Below the pieces are notes generated by a model. It saw only the letters and a program-made list of their open reading frames with translations. It searched no databases and was not told the origin of the DNA. Shown piece by piece: positions 43,185 through 51,952 of a stretch of DNA of 64,000 nucleotides (position 1 is the first letter of the stretch; every line of letters begins with the position of its first letter). Source of the stretch: JBAZTO01 sp041661865 (GTDB lineage Bacteria; Planctomycetota; Phycisphaerae; SM23-33); contig JBAZTO010000002.1 of NCBI GenBank assembly GCA_041661865.1, forward strand, positions 69,011 through 133,010. The letters are read 5' to 3'. Position numbers and translations under genes: made by a program.

Positions 43185-44343
43185 GGGAAGTCTCCTCGGC
43201 CGGAGCCTCGACCGGCTCAGGGGCCGTTTCACCGGCGCGGAATTGCGGGCCCGCGCCGGCCTGCTTGGCCTCGATCTGGGCCTTGTAGGTCTCATTGGCC
43301 AGCTCGGCATCGGCGGCGGCATTGAGGCCGGACATTTCCACCACGACGGCGCCCGGCCCGTTCTGGGCCGCACGCACGCGGATGACCCTGGCCAGGCCCT
43401 GGAGCACTCTCTGGTCGAACCGCAGCACCACCAGAACCGTGTCGCCCGCTTTGACGGGCGGGTTGGCCTCGATCTCCAGGCCCGGGCCGGCGATTTCCGT
43501 CAGCCGCGCGGGCAGGAACTCGGGCACGTCCACGGAAGCATTGTCCCGCACGATCGGGAAGGCGGCGATGAAGGCAGGCTTGGAAGTTCGCACCCGCGGA
43601 AACCGACGCCGATTGATCAGGCGAATCTGGTTGGTGTGGCCCAGGCCTACCTTGCCGTCGTTGGACCAGGTGACCGCCGTGTCAAACTCCCACACCGAGC
43701 AGCCCCACGCGTAGCGGACACGCCACTTCTCGCCGATGGCCACTTCGACCGGAGACTTCAGCTCGACCACCAGCCCCGTCAGGTTGTTCTGGACGACAAT
43801 GGCGGCAAAGCCGCTGGCCCCGTGGTTGATGGTGACCTGCCCGCCTTCCACCACTTGCCGACTGGTCGTGACGCCTTCCCTGGCGGCCGTCAGGCTGGCA
43901 AAGCCCAGCTTCAGGCGGATTGACTCGATCAGACCCGCCATGCGCTTCTGGGCCTCAGGAGACATGGCGATCACGCGCTCGGTGGCGACCAGCGCCTCGA
44001 CGCCCCGCTCGAGGGCCTCTTCATCATCGAAGATGGCCTCGGGATGTTTGAGGCGCGCCAGCTTGGCCAGCAGTTTCAGCAGACCCTGCTCGGCTCCGTC
44101 CAGGCCCGCGGCGCGGCAGTGGCCAGTGAAGCCCTTGGCGCTGCCGGATTCCTTGACCTTTCGGGCCAGCACCATCACTCCCAGAACCGTCGCCAGCGCG
44201 ATCAGGATGCCGATGGCGACATAGGTCCACCATTCCGGCAGGGCGTTCCTGGCGCCGGTGGGCCAGTCCCGATTCTGCCACCGCTCCAGGGCGGTGTAGC
44301 TTTCGGCCAGGGTGCTCCAGACGTTATGGGCCGGGATCGACAT
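43177..44343 (-). CDS. Membrane-anchored PilZ-domain protein (YcgR-like brake candidate)
   Basis: A 388-residue protein. One membrane helix (about 39-61), a helical middle (80-160), a beta-rich YcgR-type N domain (170-250), then a PilZ-like domain starting at NRRRFPRVRT, which supplies the arginine cluster that binds cyclic di-GMP. The second PilZ motif (D/N-x-S-x-x-G) reads EIAGPG, so nucleotide binding may be weakened or lost. It is embedded between flgE and flgF. By analogy with YcgR it would slow the motor; that is inference. Confidence 0.78.
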   Translation of the reverse strand: MSIPAHNVWSTLAESYTALERWQNRDWPTGARNALPEWWTYVAIGILIALATVLGVMVLARKVKESGSAKGFTGHCRAAGLDGAEQGLLKLLAKLARLKHPEAIFDDEEALERGVEALVATERVIAMSPEAQKRMAGLIESIRLKLGFASLTAAREGVTTSRQVVEGGQVTINHGASGFAAIVVQNNLTGLVVELKSPVEVAIGEKWRVRYAWGCSVWEFDTAVTWSNDGKVGLGHTNQIRLINRRRFPRVRTSKPAFIAAFPIVRDNASVDVPEFLPARLTEIAGPGLEIEANPPVKAGDTVLVVLRFDQRVLQGLARVIRVRAAQNGPGAVVVEMSGLNAAADAELANETYKAQIEAKQAGAGPQFRAGETAPEPVEAPAEETSHV

Positions 44344-44346
44344 GGT

Positions 44347-45978
44347 TTAGCGGATCAGGTTTACCAGTTCGGTCACCATTTCCGTGGCGACCTTGATGGT
44401 TCGGGCATTGACCTGGTAGCCGTTCTGGGCGGCAATGAGGTTGATGAACTCGTTGGCGGTTTGCACGTTGGACTTCTCCAGGCTGCCGCCCTGGACCGTG
44501 CCGGCAACGCCCTCGGTCGTCGGGTCGCCGGAGTTGGCCGAGATCGTGTAATAGTTGCCGCCCAGGCTGGTCAGGCCCGAGGGGTTCTGGAAGGTCGCCA
44601 GCTTGATCGAGGCGATGTCGCGGCGAATGCCGTTGGTGAACAGGCCTTCCAGCACGCCGTCGCCGCCGACGGACAAGCTCGACAACTGGCCGCCGGCATA
44701 GCCGTCCTGGTGGCCGGGGGTGACCGTGCTGGCCCCGCCCATCTGGCTCAGGCCGTCGTACTTGGTCACGGTGCCCAGGTTCAGGTAGATCTCCTGGGTA
44801 TCGCCGATGCCTTTGATCTCGAAGCTGGTGGCATCTCCCGTGACGCCGGCGAAACTGCCGTCTTCGGCGAAGGTGATGCCGTCAATCCTGCGCGTCAGCA
44901 GCTCCATGTCGCCCGTCACGCTCGTAATCACCAGGTCCCAGGTGTTGAGCGTGTCGGTCTTGACGAAGGAGGCCGACAGGGTCTGGGCGGTGCCTTGGGA
45001 ATCATAGATGTCCAGGCTGGTGTTCTTGACGGCCTGGCCGCCGGCGGTGACGATCTTGAAATACTTGGGGACTTCCAGGCTTCCGTCTCCTGCCGTGGAG
45101 AAGGTCATGGACAGGTCGGTCTTGCTGTAGCCGGCCTCCTGGTCCCGCACGAGAATGTTGCCGTCGGAAAGGGAGACGTCCGCGTCGGGGTAGAGGGCCT
45201 GGATCGCATCCAGCAGATCGCCCATCGTCTTGCTGTCGCCGCTGCCGTCGAAAATCTCAAAGTCGGTATCCGCAATCGCCGTCCCGTCCCGCAACGTGCC
45301 GCCGAGAACCAGCTTGTCGCCTGCGACCAGGCCGCTGGCCTGGCTGAGGTCGGTCAGCAAGGTCGACTCGTCCACCACTGTTTGGTCGGCGGTGTAGCGT
45401 ATCCCGGAGGCGATCAGGTTCGTGGTCGGGTCCAGCAGGTCGGCGCTGAGGTTGCCGCCATAGCTGATGTTCTGGGTCGCGTTGGCCTGGAGGCCGACGT
45501 CGTAGGGAATACGGATGTCCTTGCTTTCCTGGGCCTGGAAACCGTCGGCCACGCCCTGGGTGCCGACCCTCTGGACGCGAGCGCCGGTGGAGGGATCGAC
45601 CAGGTAGTAGTCGCCGTCGATCGCGAAGGCCCCCACGCGCGTGTAGACGTCCATCTTGCCGTCGTTGAGAACGAAGTAGCCGGCGCCGTCGATGGCCATG
45701 TCCAGCGGCTGGCCGGTGTTCATCAAGCTGCCCTGCGACATGTCGCGAGAGATGGAAGCCACCTGCACACCGCTGCCGACCTGCATGGGGTTGGTGCCGC
45801 CCACGCTCGCCGTCGGCGCCGAGGCGTCGCGGAGGGTCGAACTCATCATGTCCGAGAAGTTCACGCGGCTGGACTTGTAGGCCGTCGTGTTGACGTTGGC
45901 CAGATTGTTGCCGGTGATGTCGAGCATCCGCTGGTGGACCTGGAGGCCCGATACGCCTGCTAGGAACGTGCTATCCAT
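44347..45978 (-). CDS. flgE: Flagellar hook protein FlgE
   Basis: A 543-residue hook subunit. N-terminal GVSGLQVHQRMLDITGNNLA and NVNTTAYKSSRVNFSDM; middle DMAIDGAGYFVLNDGKMDVY; C-terminal NEFINLIAAQNGYQVNARTI. It is longer than the enterobacterial protein (about 400) through Gly/Thr/Asp-rich insertions. AAGGAG lies ahead of the ATG. Confidence 0.95.
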   Translation of the reverse strand: MDSTFLAGVSGLQVHQRMLDITGNNLANVNTTAYKSSRVNFSDMMSSTLRDASAPTASVGGTNPMQVGSGVQVASISRDMSQGSLMNTGQPLDMAIDGAGYFVLNDGKMDVYTRVGAFAIDGDYYLVDPSTGARVQRVGTQGVADGFQAQESKDIRIPYDVGLQANATQNISYGGNLSADLLDPTTNLIASGIRYTADQTVVDESTLLTDLSQASGLVAGDKLVLGGTLRDGTAIADTDFEIFDGSGDSKTMGDLLDAIQALYPDADVSLSDGNILVRDQEAGYSKTDLSMTFSTAGDGSLEVPKYFKIVTAGGQAVKNTSLDIYDSQGTAQTLSASFVKTDTLNTWDLVITSVTGDMELLTRRIDGITFAEDGSFAGVTGDATSFEIKGIGDTQEIYLNLGTVTKYDGLSQMGGASTVTPGHQDGYAGGQLSSLSVGGDGVLEGLFTNGIRRDIASIKLATFQNPSGLTSLGGNYYTISANSGDPTTEGVAGTVQGGSLEKSNVQTANEFINLIAAQNGYQVNARTIKVATEMVTELVNLIR

Positions 45979-46015
45979 ATTCGCCTTCTCCTTGGGGGCC
46001 TGGGGCCCCGCGAAA

Positions 46016-46390
46016 TCAGTTCTGAATGCTCAGGATCACGTCGGGATCGACAAGGTTGTTGCCGACTTTCAGTCGCACCGTCGATCCGCTGAGGTCCACG
46101 CCATCCACGGCGCCGCTGACGACCGTGGTTTCGCCCGAGGGCAACCACGAGACTTGCTTACCGATCATCGCGGTGGCCTGGTTGACCTGCGTGCTGGCCA
46201 GCACCTTGTCGAAGGTGCTGTTCATGCTTTCAGTCAGCTCCAACTGGGACAACTGGGCCAACTGGCTGGCCATCTGGTTGTTGTCCATCGGGTCCATGGG
46301 ATTCTGGTTCTGCAACTGCGTGATGAGCAGCTTGAGATACTGGTCCCGCTGCTCGGTTGCCGTACTGCCCGTGCTGGATATGGTGCTCAC
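46016..46390 (-). CDS. flgD: Hook cap protein FlgD, short form
   Basis: A 124-residue hook scaffolding protein. The conserved N-terminal region (DQYLKLLITQLQNQNPMDPM, DNNQMASQLAQLSQLE) and a short C-terminal beta part (SGAVDGVDLSGSTVRLKVGN) are present. The tudor/FnIII-like domains of the roughly 230-residue form are missing. The start is a GTG with GGGAG ahead. Confidence 0.92.
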   Translation of the reverse strand: MSTISSTGSTATEQRDQYLKLLITQLQNQNPMDPMDNNQMASQLAQLSQLELTESMNSTFDKVLASTQVNQATAMIGKQVSWLPSGETTVVSGAVDGVDLSGSTVRLKVGNNLVDPDVILSIQN

Positions 46391-46405
46391 GATAGTCTCC
46401 CGCGG

Positions 46406-48049
46406 TTAGACCCAGACGTTGACCGAGCCGCCGGCGCCGGATTCAGCGCCACGGACGGGGGTTTCCTCTTCCTGCAAGGTCACGGCGGATTGACCGTCGC
46501 TGGTTCCCCCGCCGCCCAGATCCTGGGCCCACTGGAATTGCCGGCCGGAGGAATGCTCAAACCCGCCGGCGCTGCCGGTATCCGCGCCGGCCAGCACCAC
46601 GTCCATCCGGCGAACGTCCAGGCCGTTGTTGGCCAGGTGGCTCAGCAGCAGCGGCGTCTCGCGGCGGATCTGGTCGGCCGTGGCGGCGTTTTCCACCACC
46701 ATCACGCCTCGAATCTCGTTGTTCTCCGTCCGCATGGTCAGATGCACCGCGCCCAGTTCAGGCGGGTCCAGGCGGACGACGATCTGCTGTCCCAGCCGCC
46801 CGGAAGCGGCCTGGAACCGCTCGGCTATCTGCGTGCTGAGGGGAGCGGCGACGGCCTTGATCGCATCGGGCCCCGAGGCGCTGACATCGCCGGCGGCCGA
46901 GGACGAATCGCTCCCGGCGGGCATCGCCGCGGCGGCAATGTCCTGAACGGTCGGGGCGGGTGAGTCCTGGGGTGCGGCGGCCTGGGCCAGATTTGCCTTG
47001 GGCGCGACCTTCGGTGTAGCCGGCTCCGGCTGCTGCGTCACCTGGCCGCCTTGCACGCGGATAGGCAGGCCGGTGGGAAGCCGGGTCTCACTGTTGGCCG
47101 AGGTTCCGGCGGCCCGGACGCGCGGCATCGACGGCGCGACGGGCGAGGCGTGTGGCTGCGGAGTGGCCTGGGCATCGGGCGTCTCCAGCGCCTCAGCCAC
47201 CTGTGCCGCATTCTCTTGCGCGGCGGCAACGGATGGGTTGGCCTCCGCAGCCATCCTGGCCGCCGCCGCATCAGCGGCTGACGTGCCGGTCGTTGGGGAC
47301 GCCTGGATTCCCTGGATCGCCTGGGCGACTTGGGTTGCTTGAGTGGCTGGGCCTGTGCCCGCATCCTTATTAGTGGTTGCGACAGTTTCCTGAGCAAGGG
47401 CAGCGGTCTTGGCCGACGCCGCAAGGGCCTCGGTGACGAGGTGGTCGGCCTGCGCGGTGGTGGCCTGAGCGGCTGGGACATCGCTCTGCGTCGCCGCCGC
47501 CTGGGCTTGCGCCGCCTTGGCCGCATCGGTCGCCGCTGAGGTCGCCAGGGTATCAGATAGTTGGGCCTTGCCGTCCGCAGCGGCCGCAAGGGCCTGCCGG
47601 AGGGCTTCAAGTTCCTCCGCCGTGAGGACTGGCGCGCCGCTGACATCTGTGATGGCGGCGATCTTCTCCACGGTCGCGTCGCCGGTGGCCGTCGTGACGG
47701 GGGCACTGGCGTTCTGAACGAACGCAGCCAGGGCCTCGGCGGGCTTTTCGTTCGAGTCCTTCCGCGGCTTCTGCGACTTGTCGCCCTGCGGGCCGCCGGT
47801 GGTTGCCGCACCGGCCTTCGTCTCGGCCGACACGTCGTCGCCTTCCTCGCCCTGAAGTTGAGCAGGGTCGTCCCCGCCGTCCGACTTGGCCTCGCGGCGG
47901 CGGGCCAGCAGCTTGTCGAACGCGCTGGCCTGCGCCTGGCTGTCCTTGTCGGCAGCCAAGTCGGCGGACTTGTCGGGGCCAGGGTTGTTGCCAACGCTCT
48001 TGGCCGGGGCCGTCACCAATGGCACGAGTTGAGTCAATAGAGTCTGCAT
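46406..48049 (-). CDS. fliK: Flagellar hook-length control protein FliK
   Basis: A 547-residue secreted ruler. The first 400 residues are Ala/Gln/Thr/Pro-rich and disordered; the C-terminal Flg_hook domain (SGRLGQQIVVRLDPPELGAV, later RRETPLLLSHLANNGLDVRR) binds FlhB. The start is taken at MQTLLTQ (48049), which the sigma-54 promoter at 48063 would place only 3 bases from the transcript end; a frame start upstream lies inside the promoter and cannot be used. Confidence 0.88.
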   Translation of the reverse strand: MQTLLTQLVPLVTAPAKSVGNNPGPDKSADLAADKDSQAQASAFDKLLARRREAKSDGGDDPAQLQGEEGDDVSAETKAGAATTGGPQGDKSQKPRKDSNEKPAEALAAFVQNASAPVTTATGDATVEKIAAITDVSGAPVLTAEELEALRQALAAAADGKAQLSDTLATSAATDAAKAAQAQAAATQSDVPAAQATTAQADHLVTEALAASAKTAALAQETVATTNKDAGTGPATQATQVAQAIQGIQASPTTGTSAADAAAARMAAEANPSVAAAQENAAQVAEALETPDAQATPQPHASPVAPSMPRVRAAGTSANSETRLPTGLPIRVQGGQVTQQPEPATPKVAPKANLAQAAAPQDSPAPTVQDIAAAAMPAGSDSSSAAGDVSASGPDAIKAVAAPLSTQIAERFQAASGRLGQQIVVRLDPPELGAVHLTMRTENNEIRGVMVVENAATADQIRRETPLLLSHLANNGLDVRRMDVVLAGADTGSAGGFEHSSGRQFQWAQDLGGGGTSDGQSAVTLQEEETPVRGAESGAGGSVNVWV

Positions 48050-48062
48050 TGCCGCTGCATCA

Positions 48063-48078
48063 TGCAAAGACCGTGCCA
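48063..48078 (-). promoter_or_regulatory. Sigma-54 promoter for the fliK-flg operon
   Basis: On the minus strand TGGCACGGTCTTTGCA, a perfect match to TGGCACG-N4-TTGCA. The predicted start at 48052 leaves a 3-base leader before the fliK ATG. It would drive 13 genes down to flgL. Confidence 0.88.
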
Positions 48079-48280
48079 AATCAGATTAGTGCGGCGATAT
48101 GCAATGCTGTTGCCCCGCCTCGCACCCCTGCTGCGCCCCACGGGCAGCCCAGCGATGAGCGCGCGAGGCGGCAGCAAGATCGCGAGAGGAGAAGGAATCT
48201 TCCGCAGGCCGGAAGAAACTTCCTGCCGGGCCAATGTGGAAGACAATGCCGTCCATGCGGAAAAGTCTTCCGGGTAGTGG

Positions 48281-48404
48281 GGTAGGAACTCCGCCGCGCG
48301 TCTGCGACAGTTTCCGTAGGCGTGCTTACCAGCACGCGGAATACCCTTGTGCAGGCACAACCGTGCTTGACTTCATTCCGCGTGCAACAAGTTGCACGCC
48401 CTAC
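48281..48404. repeat. Mosaic palindromic repeat (families F, C)
   Basis: Part of a GGAACTCCGCCGCG unit (48283-48297) is followed by CGTGCT-TACC-AGCACG (48321-48336) and GCGTGCAA-CAAG-TTGCACGC (48380-48399), with outer GCGGAAT/ATTCCGC arms. The stretch 48308-48353 recurs in direct orientation at 51056-51102, beyond the 794-residue gene. The spacer 48079-48280 shows no gene. Confidence 0.75.
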
Positions 48405-48495
48405 ATCTACGCTGTTGTCGGTCGATGATAGCTTTGGGCACTCATCGATATTGCCAGACGCCAAGTACGGACATCGCGATCCGAGGCGTCAGCGA

Positions 48496-50880
48496 TCAAG
48501 GAGTATCTTCTCTGATACAGGTAGGTTGTGAATCTTTGACTGGTGAGATTACCCTCCGGCGAGGGTAGGTCTTCCAGTAATCGCTGTACTCAGTCCGTGG
48601 CGACACTCTGAACACCAACATTGAATTCGGCAAGTGTAACAGATCGAACGGAGCAATCAAATAGGGCCTTCCAAACCGTCGTTCCGGGCCGGCTAGCACA
48701 GGGGAGGGTTCCCATAACAACACGGTGGATTGCCGATAGTCAGCAAAAGTATCACAGCTATTCCCGTCTCCATCGATCTCACTTGTTGTGCCCCAGAAGA
48801 GCTTTGGGATTAGCCTGTTAGCATCAGCCAAATCAACTACTTGTTGCAGCCGGGAGGCGCAAGCTAGCATGCTATCCGCTGAAGGGAAAGCATCTGCATC
48901 CCGCTTGTGGTCTAGTCCGTTGCGGATCGCCGGCACCTCAGCCTGCGCAAGTTGCACACACAGCTTGTCGAAAGTGTCTGTGTACAGCGATAGAACATCC
49001 GGAGAACAGTCGGCCCACAACTCCGTGTGCATGAATGGAAATATGCAGAGAGGATCATTCGAGTAATGCGGATAATCGGCATCACTTCTCTGTAGTGCTG
49101 CGTGGTCAGCGTGTGATCTCTGTTTCAGCCACGAACGAAACGCCTGAAGATAGGCGAGAAGGACGCCCAGTGGATTCGTGCCACTAACGCTCCACTTACA
49201 CGTATCGTCACCCGATCGCACTTCGACGCCAAGGAGGTGAGGCACCACATTCATGGCCTCTTCGTTAGAATAACGAAACTTTGTCTCGAGGAAATGGTCA
49301 GAACCCATCAACCAAGCGTTATAAGAGACGATGGCTTCAAGAAACTGCTCAACAGAGACGAACAGATTCACACCCGAGGCACGGGCAAGGGCCTTCTCGT
49401 GCTCGCTTGGACGCGGCGGCAGACAGAGCACGCACTCTCGGAACTCAACGATTCGGTTTCTCAGCAAGAGATAATCCTCTTCATATCGGGCTACGTTAAA
49501 GCCGAGCTTCCAAAGTAGCCGCTGACACGTTTTGGCTTCCTCTTCGCCTGGCAGCAGAGTGAATAACACGTCTTCTCCTACAGCGGCAGTGGCCTCACGT
49601 GAGGAGAGAATCAGTTCGTTAACTGCGTCCTCAGGGCCACGGTTTCTAATGAACTCCATCACAGAGTGTCGCAAGGTAGGGCAATTCTGATTCCGAACAG
49701 TCCACATGAGGTCCTCCGTCTTGCCCAGCTTTTCATAGCTATTCCACACCCGCGCAGACATCTCGATGGTGGGCGACTGACTGGTGGAACGAAGCCCCAA
49801 TGATGACAGCACGCTGCGGCAATCACGCGAGTTCCAAAGCTGGCAAGATGTTGTTGGCCGCCGCAGTTCTGAGGGAGGGATCTTGATCTGGCCGGCTGCG
49901 ACAGTTTCGTCGATCGCGCGAACAAGCTCTTGATCGGGGAGAAGTAGCAGCAGTTGATGCTGCTCTTCCGGCGTCAGTCCACAAGATACTTTGTCCGGGC
50001 TTCCTGAAAGCTGTCGTTTCTCTCTTATGATAGGGTTTAGTACCGCAGCTTGCCCAGACCGCAATAGCGTGGCTAAGAGCGTGCTTCGTTCTTCGCCGAT
50101 AATGCAGTCACCGATAATCGCCGGGATGTCGGCATACTTTCGCCCGCTGGGCCATCGTTTGGATGTGTGGATGTCGAGGATTGCGTCGGACCACTCGGAT
50201 CGTGGCCCTATGTTGTCATGTGCATATCGCATGAATGATGAAAAGGCCCTAAAGCAGTCATTCTTGTGCTTGTCAAGAAAGACTGTATGTCGCGTTTGGC
50301 AACCGGGGTCCGAGCAGTGCCACAGTGCAACCTCTAGTGTTGGGGGAATAAGGCGATCTTCGTTGCTCTCCAGAAATCCAAGAGGTCCAGATAGTAACTT
50401 GCCGATCTGAAATACGCCTTGAGGCGACCCCCGCAGCAGACCCTCTCCGGAGACTGCGTCCAGTTCCTCGGTTCTATTTCCCGTATAGGAGTCGTTGAAC
50501 GCATGGTACAGCTTGTTGCCGAATACGTATGGCCAGTGTCCTGTACCAGAGTCAAGCATGTTCTGTAACGACGACAATATCCCTGCGCAATCGGTCTTCT
50601 CTATGTCGATGAGAATCTCTCTGTAAAAGAAGAGGCGGAACAAGGTGAAAATCTCGAGGTGCTCTGTGAAACTAATGTCGGCCTTATGGAATTGCGATAG
50701 AAGTTCCTTGCCGGCTTCAGAGAGCACGACCCACTTTGTCCACTCGTTAGCGGGGTGAAAGTTCGCCGAATAGAAAGCAGTGTTAAGAAACCTCGCAAGG
50801 CCATAAAGACGAAGAACGCGTTCTGGATTTTCGATATGCCGGATCCTTGCTTTGGTATCCTCTACAGACAGCCAAACCAT
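48496..50880 (-). CDS. Unrecognised 794-residue protein, low G+C
   Basis: A large, apparently cytosolic protein with no signal peptide or membrane helix. The base composition is clearly lower in G+C than its neighbours, and rare codons are common, suggesting transfer. The N-terminal 100 residues are helical and aromatic-rich; residues 188-198 hold a possible metal site (HCSDPGCQTRH); residues 305-340 form a helical segment (LTPEEQHQLLLLLPDQELVR). I recognise no catalytic motif. A strong GGAGG lies 8 bases before the ATG and a sigma-70 promoter is at 50964. Direct repeats flank it. An accessory (possibly defence) role is only a guess from context. Confidence 0.8.
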   Translation of the reverse strand: MVWLSVEDTKARIRHIENPERVLRLYGLARFLNTAFYSANFHPANEWTKWVVLSEAGKELLSQFHKADISFTEHLEIFTLFRLFFYREILIDIEKTDCAGILSSLQNMLDSGTGHWPYVFGNKLYHAFNDSYTGNRTEELDAVSGEGLLRGSPQGVFQIGKLLSGPLGFLESNEDRLIPPTLEVALWHCSDPGCQTRHTVFLDKHKNDCFRAFSSFMRYAHDNIGPRSEWSDAILDIHTSKRWPSGRKYADIPAIIGDCIIGEERSTLLATLLRSGQAAVLNPIIREKRQLSGSPDKVSCGLTPEEQHQLLLLLPDQELVRAIDETVAAGQIKIPPSELRRPTTSCQLWNSRDCRSVLSSLGLRSTSQSPTIEMSARVWNSYEKLGKTEDLMWTVRNQNCPTLRHSVMEFIRNRGPEDAVNELILSSREATAAVGEDVLFTLLPGEEEAKTCQRLLWKLGFNVARYEEDYLLLRNRIVEFRECVLCLPPRPSEHEKALARASGVNLFVSVEQFLEAIVSYNAWLMGSDHFLETKFRYSNEEAMNVVPHLLGVEVRSGDDTCKWSVSGTNPLGVLLAYLQAFRSWLKQRSHADHAALQRSDADYPHYSNDPLCIFPFMHTELWADCSPDVLSLYTDTFDKLCVQLAQAEVPAIRNGLDHKRDADAFPSADSMLACASRLQQVVDLADANRLIPKLFWGTTSEIDGDGNSCDTFADYRQSTVLLWEPSPVLAGPERRFGRPYLIAPFDLLHLPNSMLVFRVSPRTEYSDYWKTYPRRRVISPVKDSQPTCIREDTP

Positions 50881-50963
50881 GATGAGGCCTCCCCGATTAA
50901 CGTCCTAAGTTCTCTCTGATCTGAGGTGCTCGCCGTGATCACACGTGAGCGACGGACTACATA

Positions 50964-50992
50964 AGGCTATCTGCACGAAGGAAAGGTGTCAA
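50964..50992 (-). promoter_or_regulatory. Sigma-70 promoter candidate for the 794-residue gene
   Basis: On the minus strand a perfect TTGACA, a 17-base spacer, then TAGCCT (weak -10). The ATG lies about 84 bases downstream. It differs in kind from the sigma-54/sigma-28 promoters of the flagellar locus. Confidence 0.5.
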
Positions 50993-51055
50993 GCAGGTAG
51001 GCCCGCAGGATACTGTCAACTATTGTGCGTAAGTTCCCAGCAGGTGTCATTGCGC

Positions 51056-51150
51056 CAGTTTCGGCAGGGCGTGCTTACCAGCACGCGGAATCCCCTCGTG
51101 CAAGTATGCACGACCTACGATCAATGACAACCACAGGCGAGACGCCTGTG
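51056..51150. repeat. Mosaic palindromic repeats (families C, D, B)
   Basis: 51056-51102 is a direct copy of 48308-48353. It runs into CGTGCAAGTATGCACG (family D) and, after a short gap, the family B hairpin CACAGGCGAGACGCCTGTG (51132-51150). Confidence 0.8.
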
Positions 51151-51201
51151 CTACCCAAGCCCCGTGCAGGCCTGCATGACGTGCGATCGCCGGCCGATGA
51201 T

Positions 51202-51687
51202 TCACACCACGTCGCGGTTCTCGCCCTCGTGATCGCCGTGCTCGGCCTGCGTGCGGTTCTCGTCCTGGCGGGCGTGGTTGATGCCCAGCTTCTTTTCGTA
51301 CAGGCGATACACGTCCGCGGGCTTCAGGCCCAGCAACTGGCAGATGCTGATCCAGAAGAAGAGCATGTCGGTGGCCTCGACACGGGCGTTCTGCACGTCC
51401 TGCAATTCGTACTGCCGCCCTTCCTTGGCCTCGCGATACCAGTGCTTCCAACTGAGGCATTCCTGGAGTTCGTGGCACTCGGCGGCCAGCGCGTCGATGT
51501 AATTTTTCAGCGCCCGTCCCACCTCGTTGCGAAGCCCGCCCTCTTCCGGCAGCGCGCCGGACTCGAGTTCCTTAGCCAGCGCCAGGCCGAGTGTCTGCGT
51601 GTCGAAACCGGCCTTGCGATTCAGCGCCGCCTGGAGCGGCCAGATGTCTTCGAGTGTATTGATCGGATTGCTGGCGTTGTCGGCCAT
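51202..51687 (-). CDS. All-alpha dUTPase / MazG-type NTP pyrophosphatase
   Basis: A 161-residue helical protein of the dimeric dUTPase/MazG superfamily, which hydrolyses dUTP (or another NTP) to the monophosphate and so limits misincorporation. The metal-binding set is visible: ECHELQECLSWKHW (Glu 70, 73, 76) and a second helix with EATDMLFFWISI (Glu 104, Asp 107). The W-K-H-W element is common in dUTPases of this fold. The tail after residue 140 is charged and probably disordered. The start MADNAS has AAAGGA upstream; the longer frame crosses the repeat at 51815. Confidence 0.82.
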   Translation of the reverse strand: MADNASNPINTLEDIWPLQAALNRKAGFDTQTLGLALAKELESGALPEEGGLRNEVGRALKNYIDALAAECHELQECLSWKHWYREAKEGRQYELQDVQNARVEATDMLFFWISICQLLGLKPADVYRLYEKKLGINHARQDENRTQAEHGDHEGENRDVV

Positions 51688-51814
51688 GTCGGTCCATCCT
51701 TTGTTTATGCGGGGTGTGATCGTCGATCGCCTGCCAGTGTACGTCCCGGCCCGGCCAAGGCAAGGGCGTTTACAGATGATGGGCGCCTGATTCATCTGTT
51801 GCACCTGATCCGAT

Positions 51815-51845
51815 GGTGCCACGGCTGCGTCGTGTGCAGCCGTGC
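51815..51845. repeat. Palindromic repeat, family A
   Basis: GGTGCCACGGCTGC, loop GTCGTGT, GCAGCCGTGC. It shares an upstream CTGATCCGAT with the copy at 63885. It lies between the divergent dUTPase-like and asparagine synthetase genes. Confidence 0.85.
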
Positions 51846-51952
51846 GCGACGACGACAGACTTGCAAACGCCTGCCGCCTGCCGGCCCAATCGCGCCTTCT
51901 CGTTGTTCGTCGGGCGATACCATCTCCCCTGCCGCCGCGGTACAATGCGGCC

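Noticed and set aside
48308..51102. Reading the direct repeats flanking the 794-residue gene as target-site duplications or attachment sites
   Set aside because: The same units occur elsewhere (51056, 55389, 63930), so they belong to the dispersed family; there is no integrase or transposase. Recombination between repeats remains possible.
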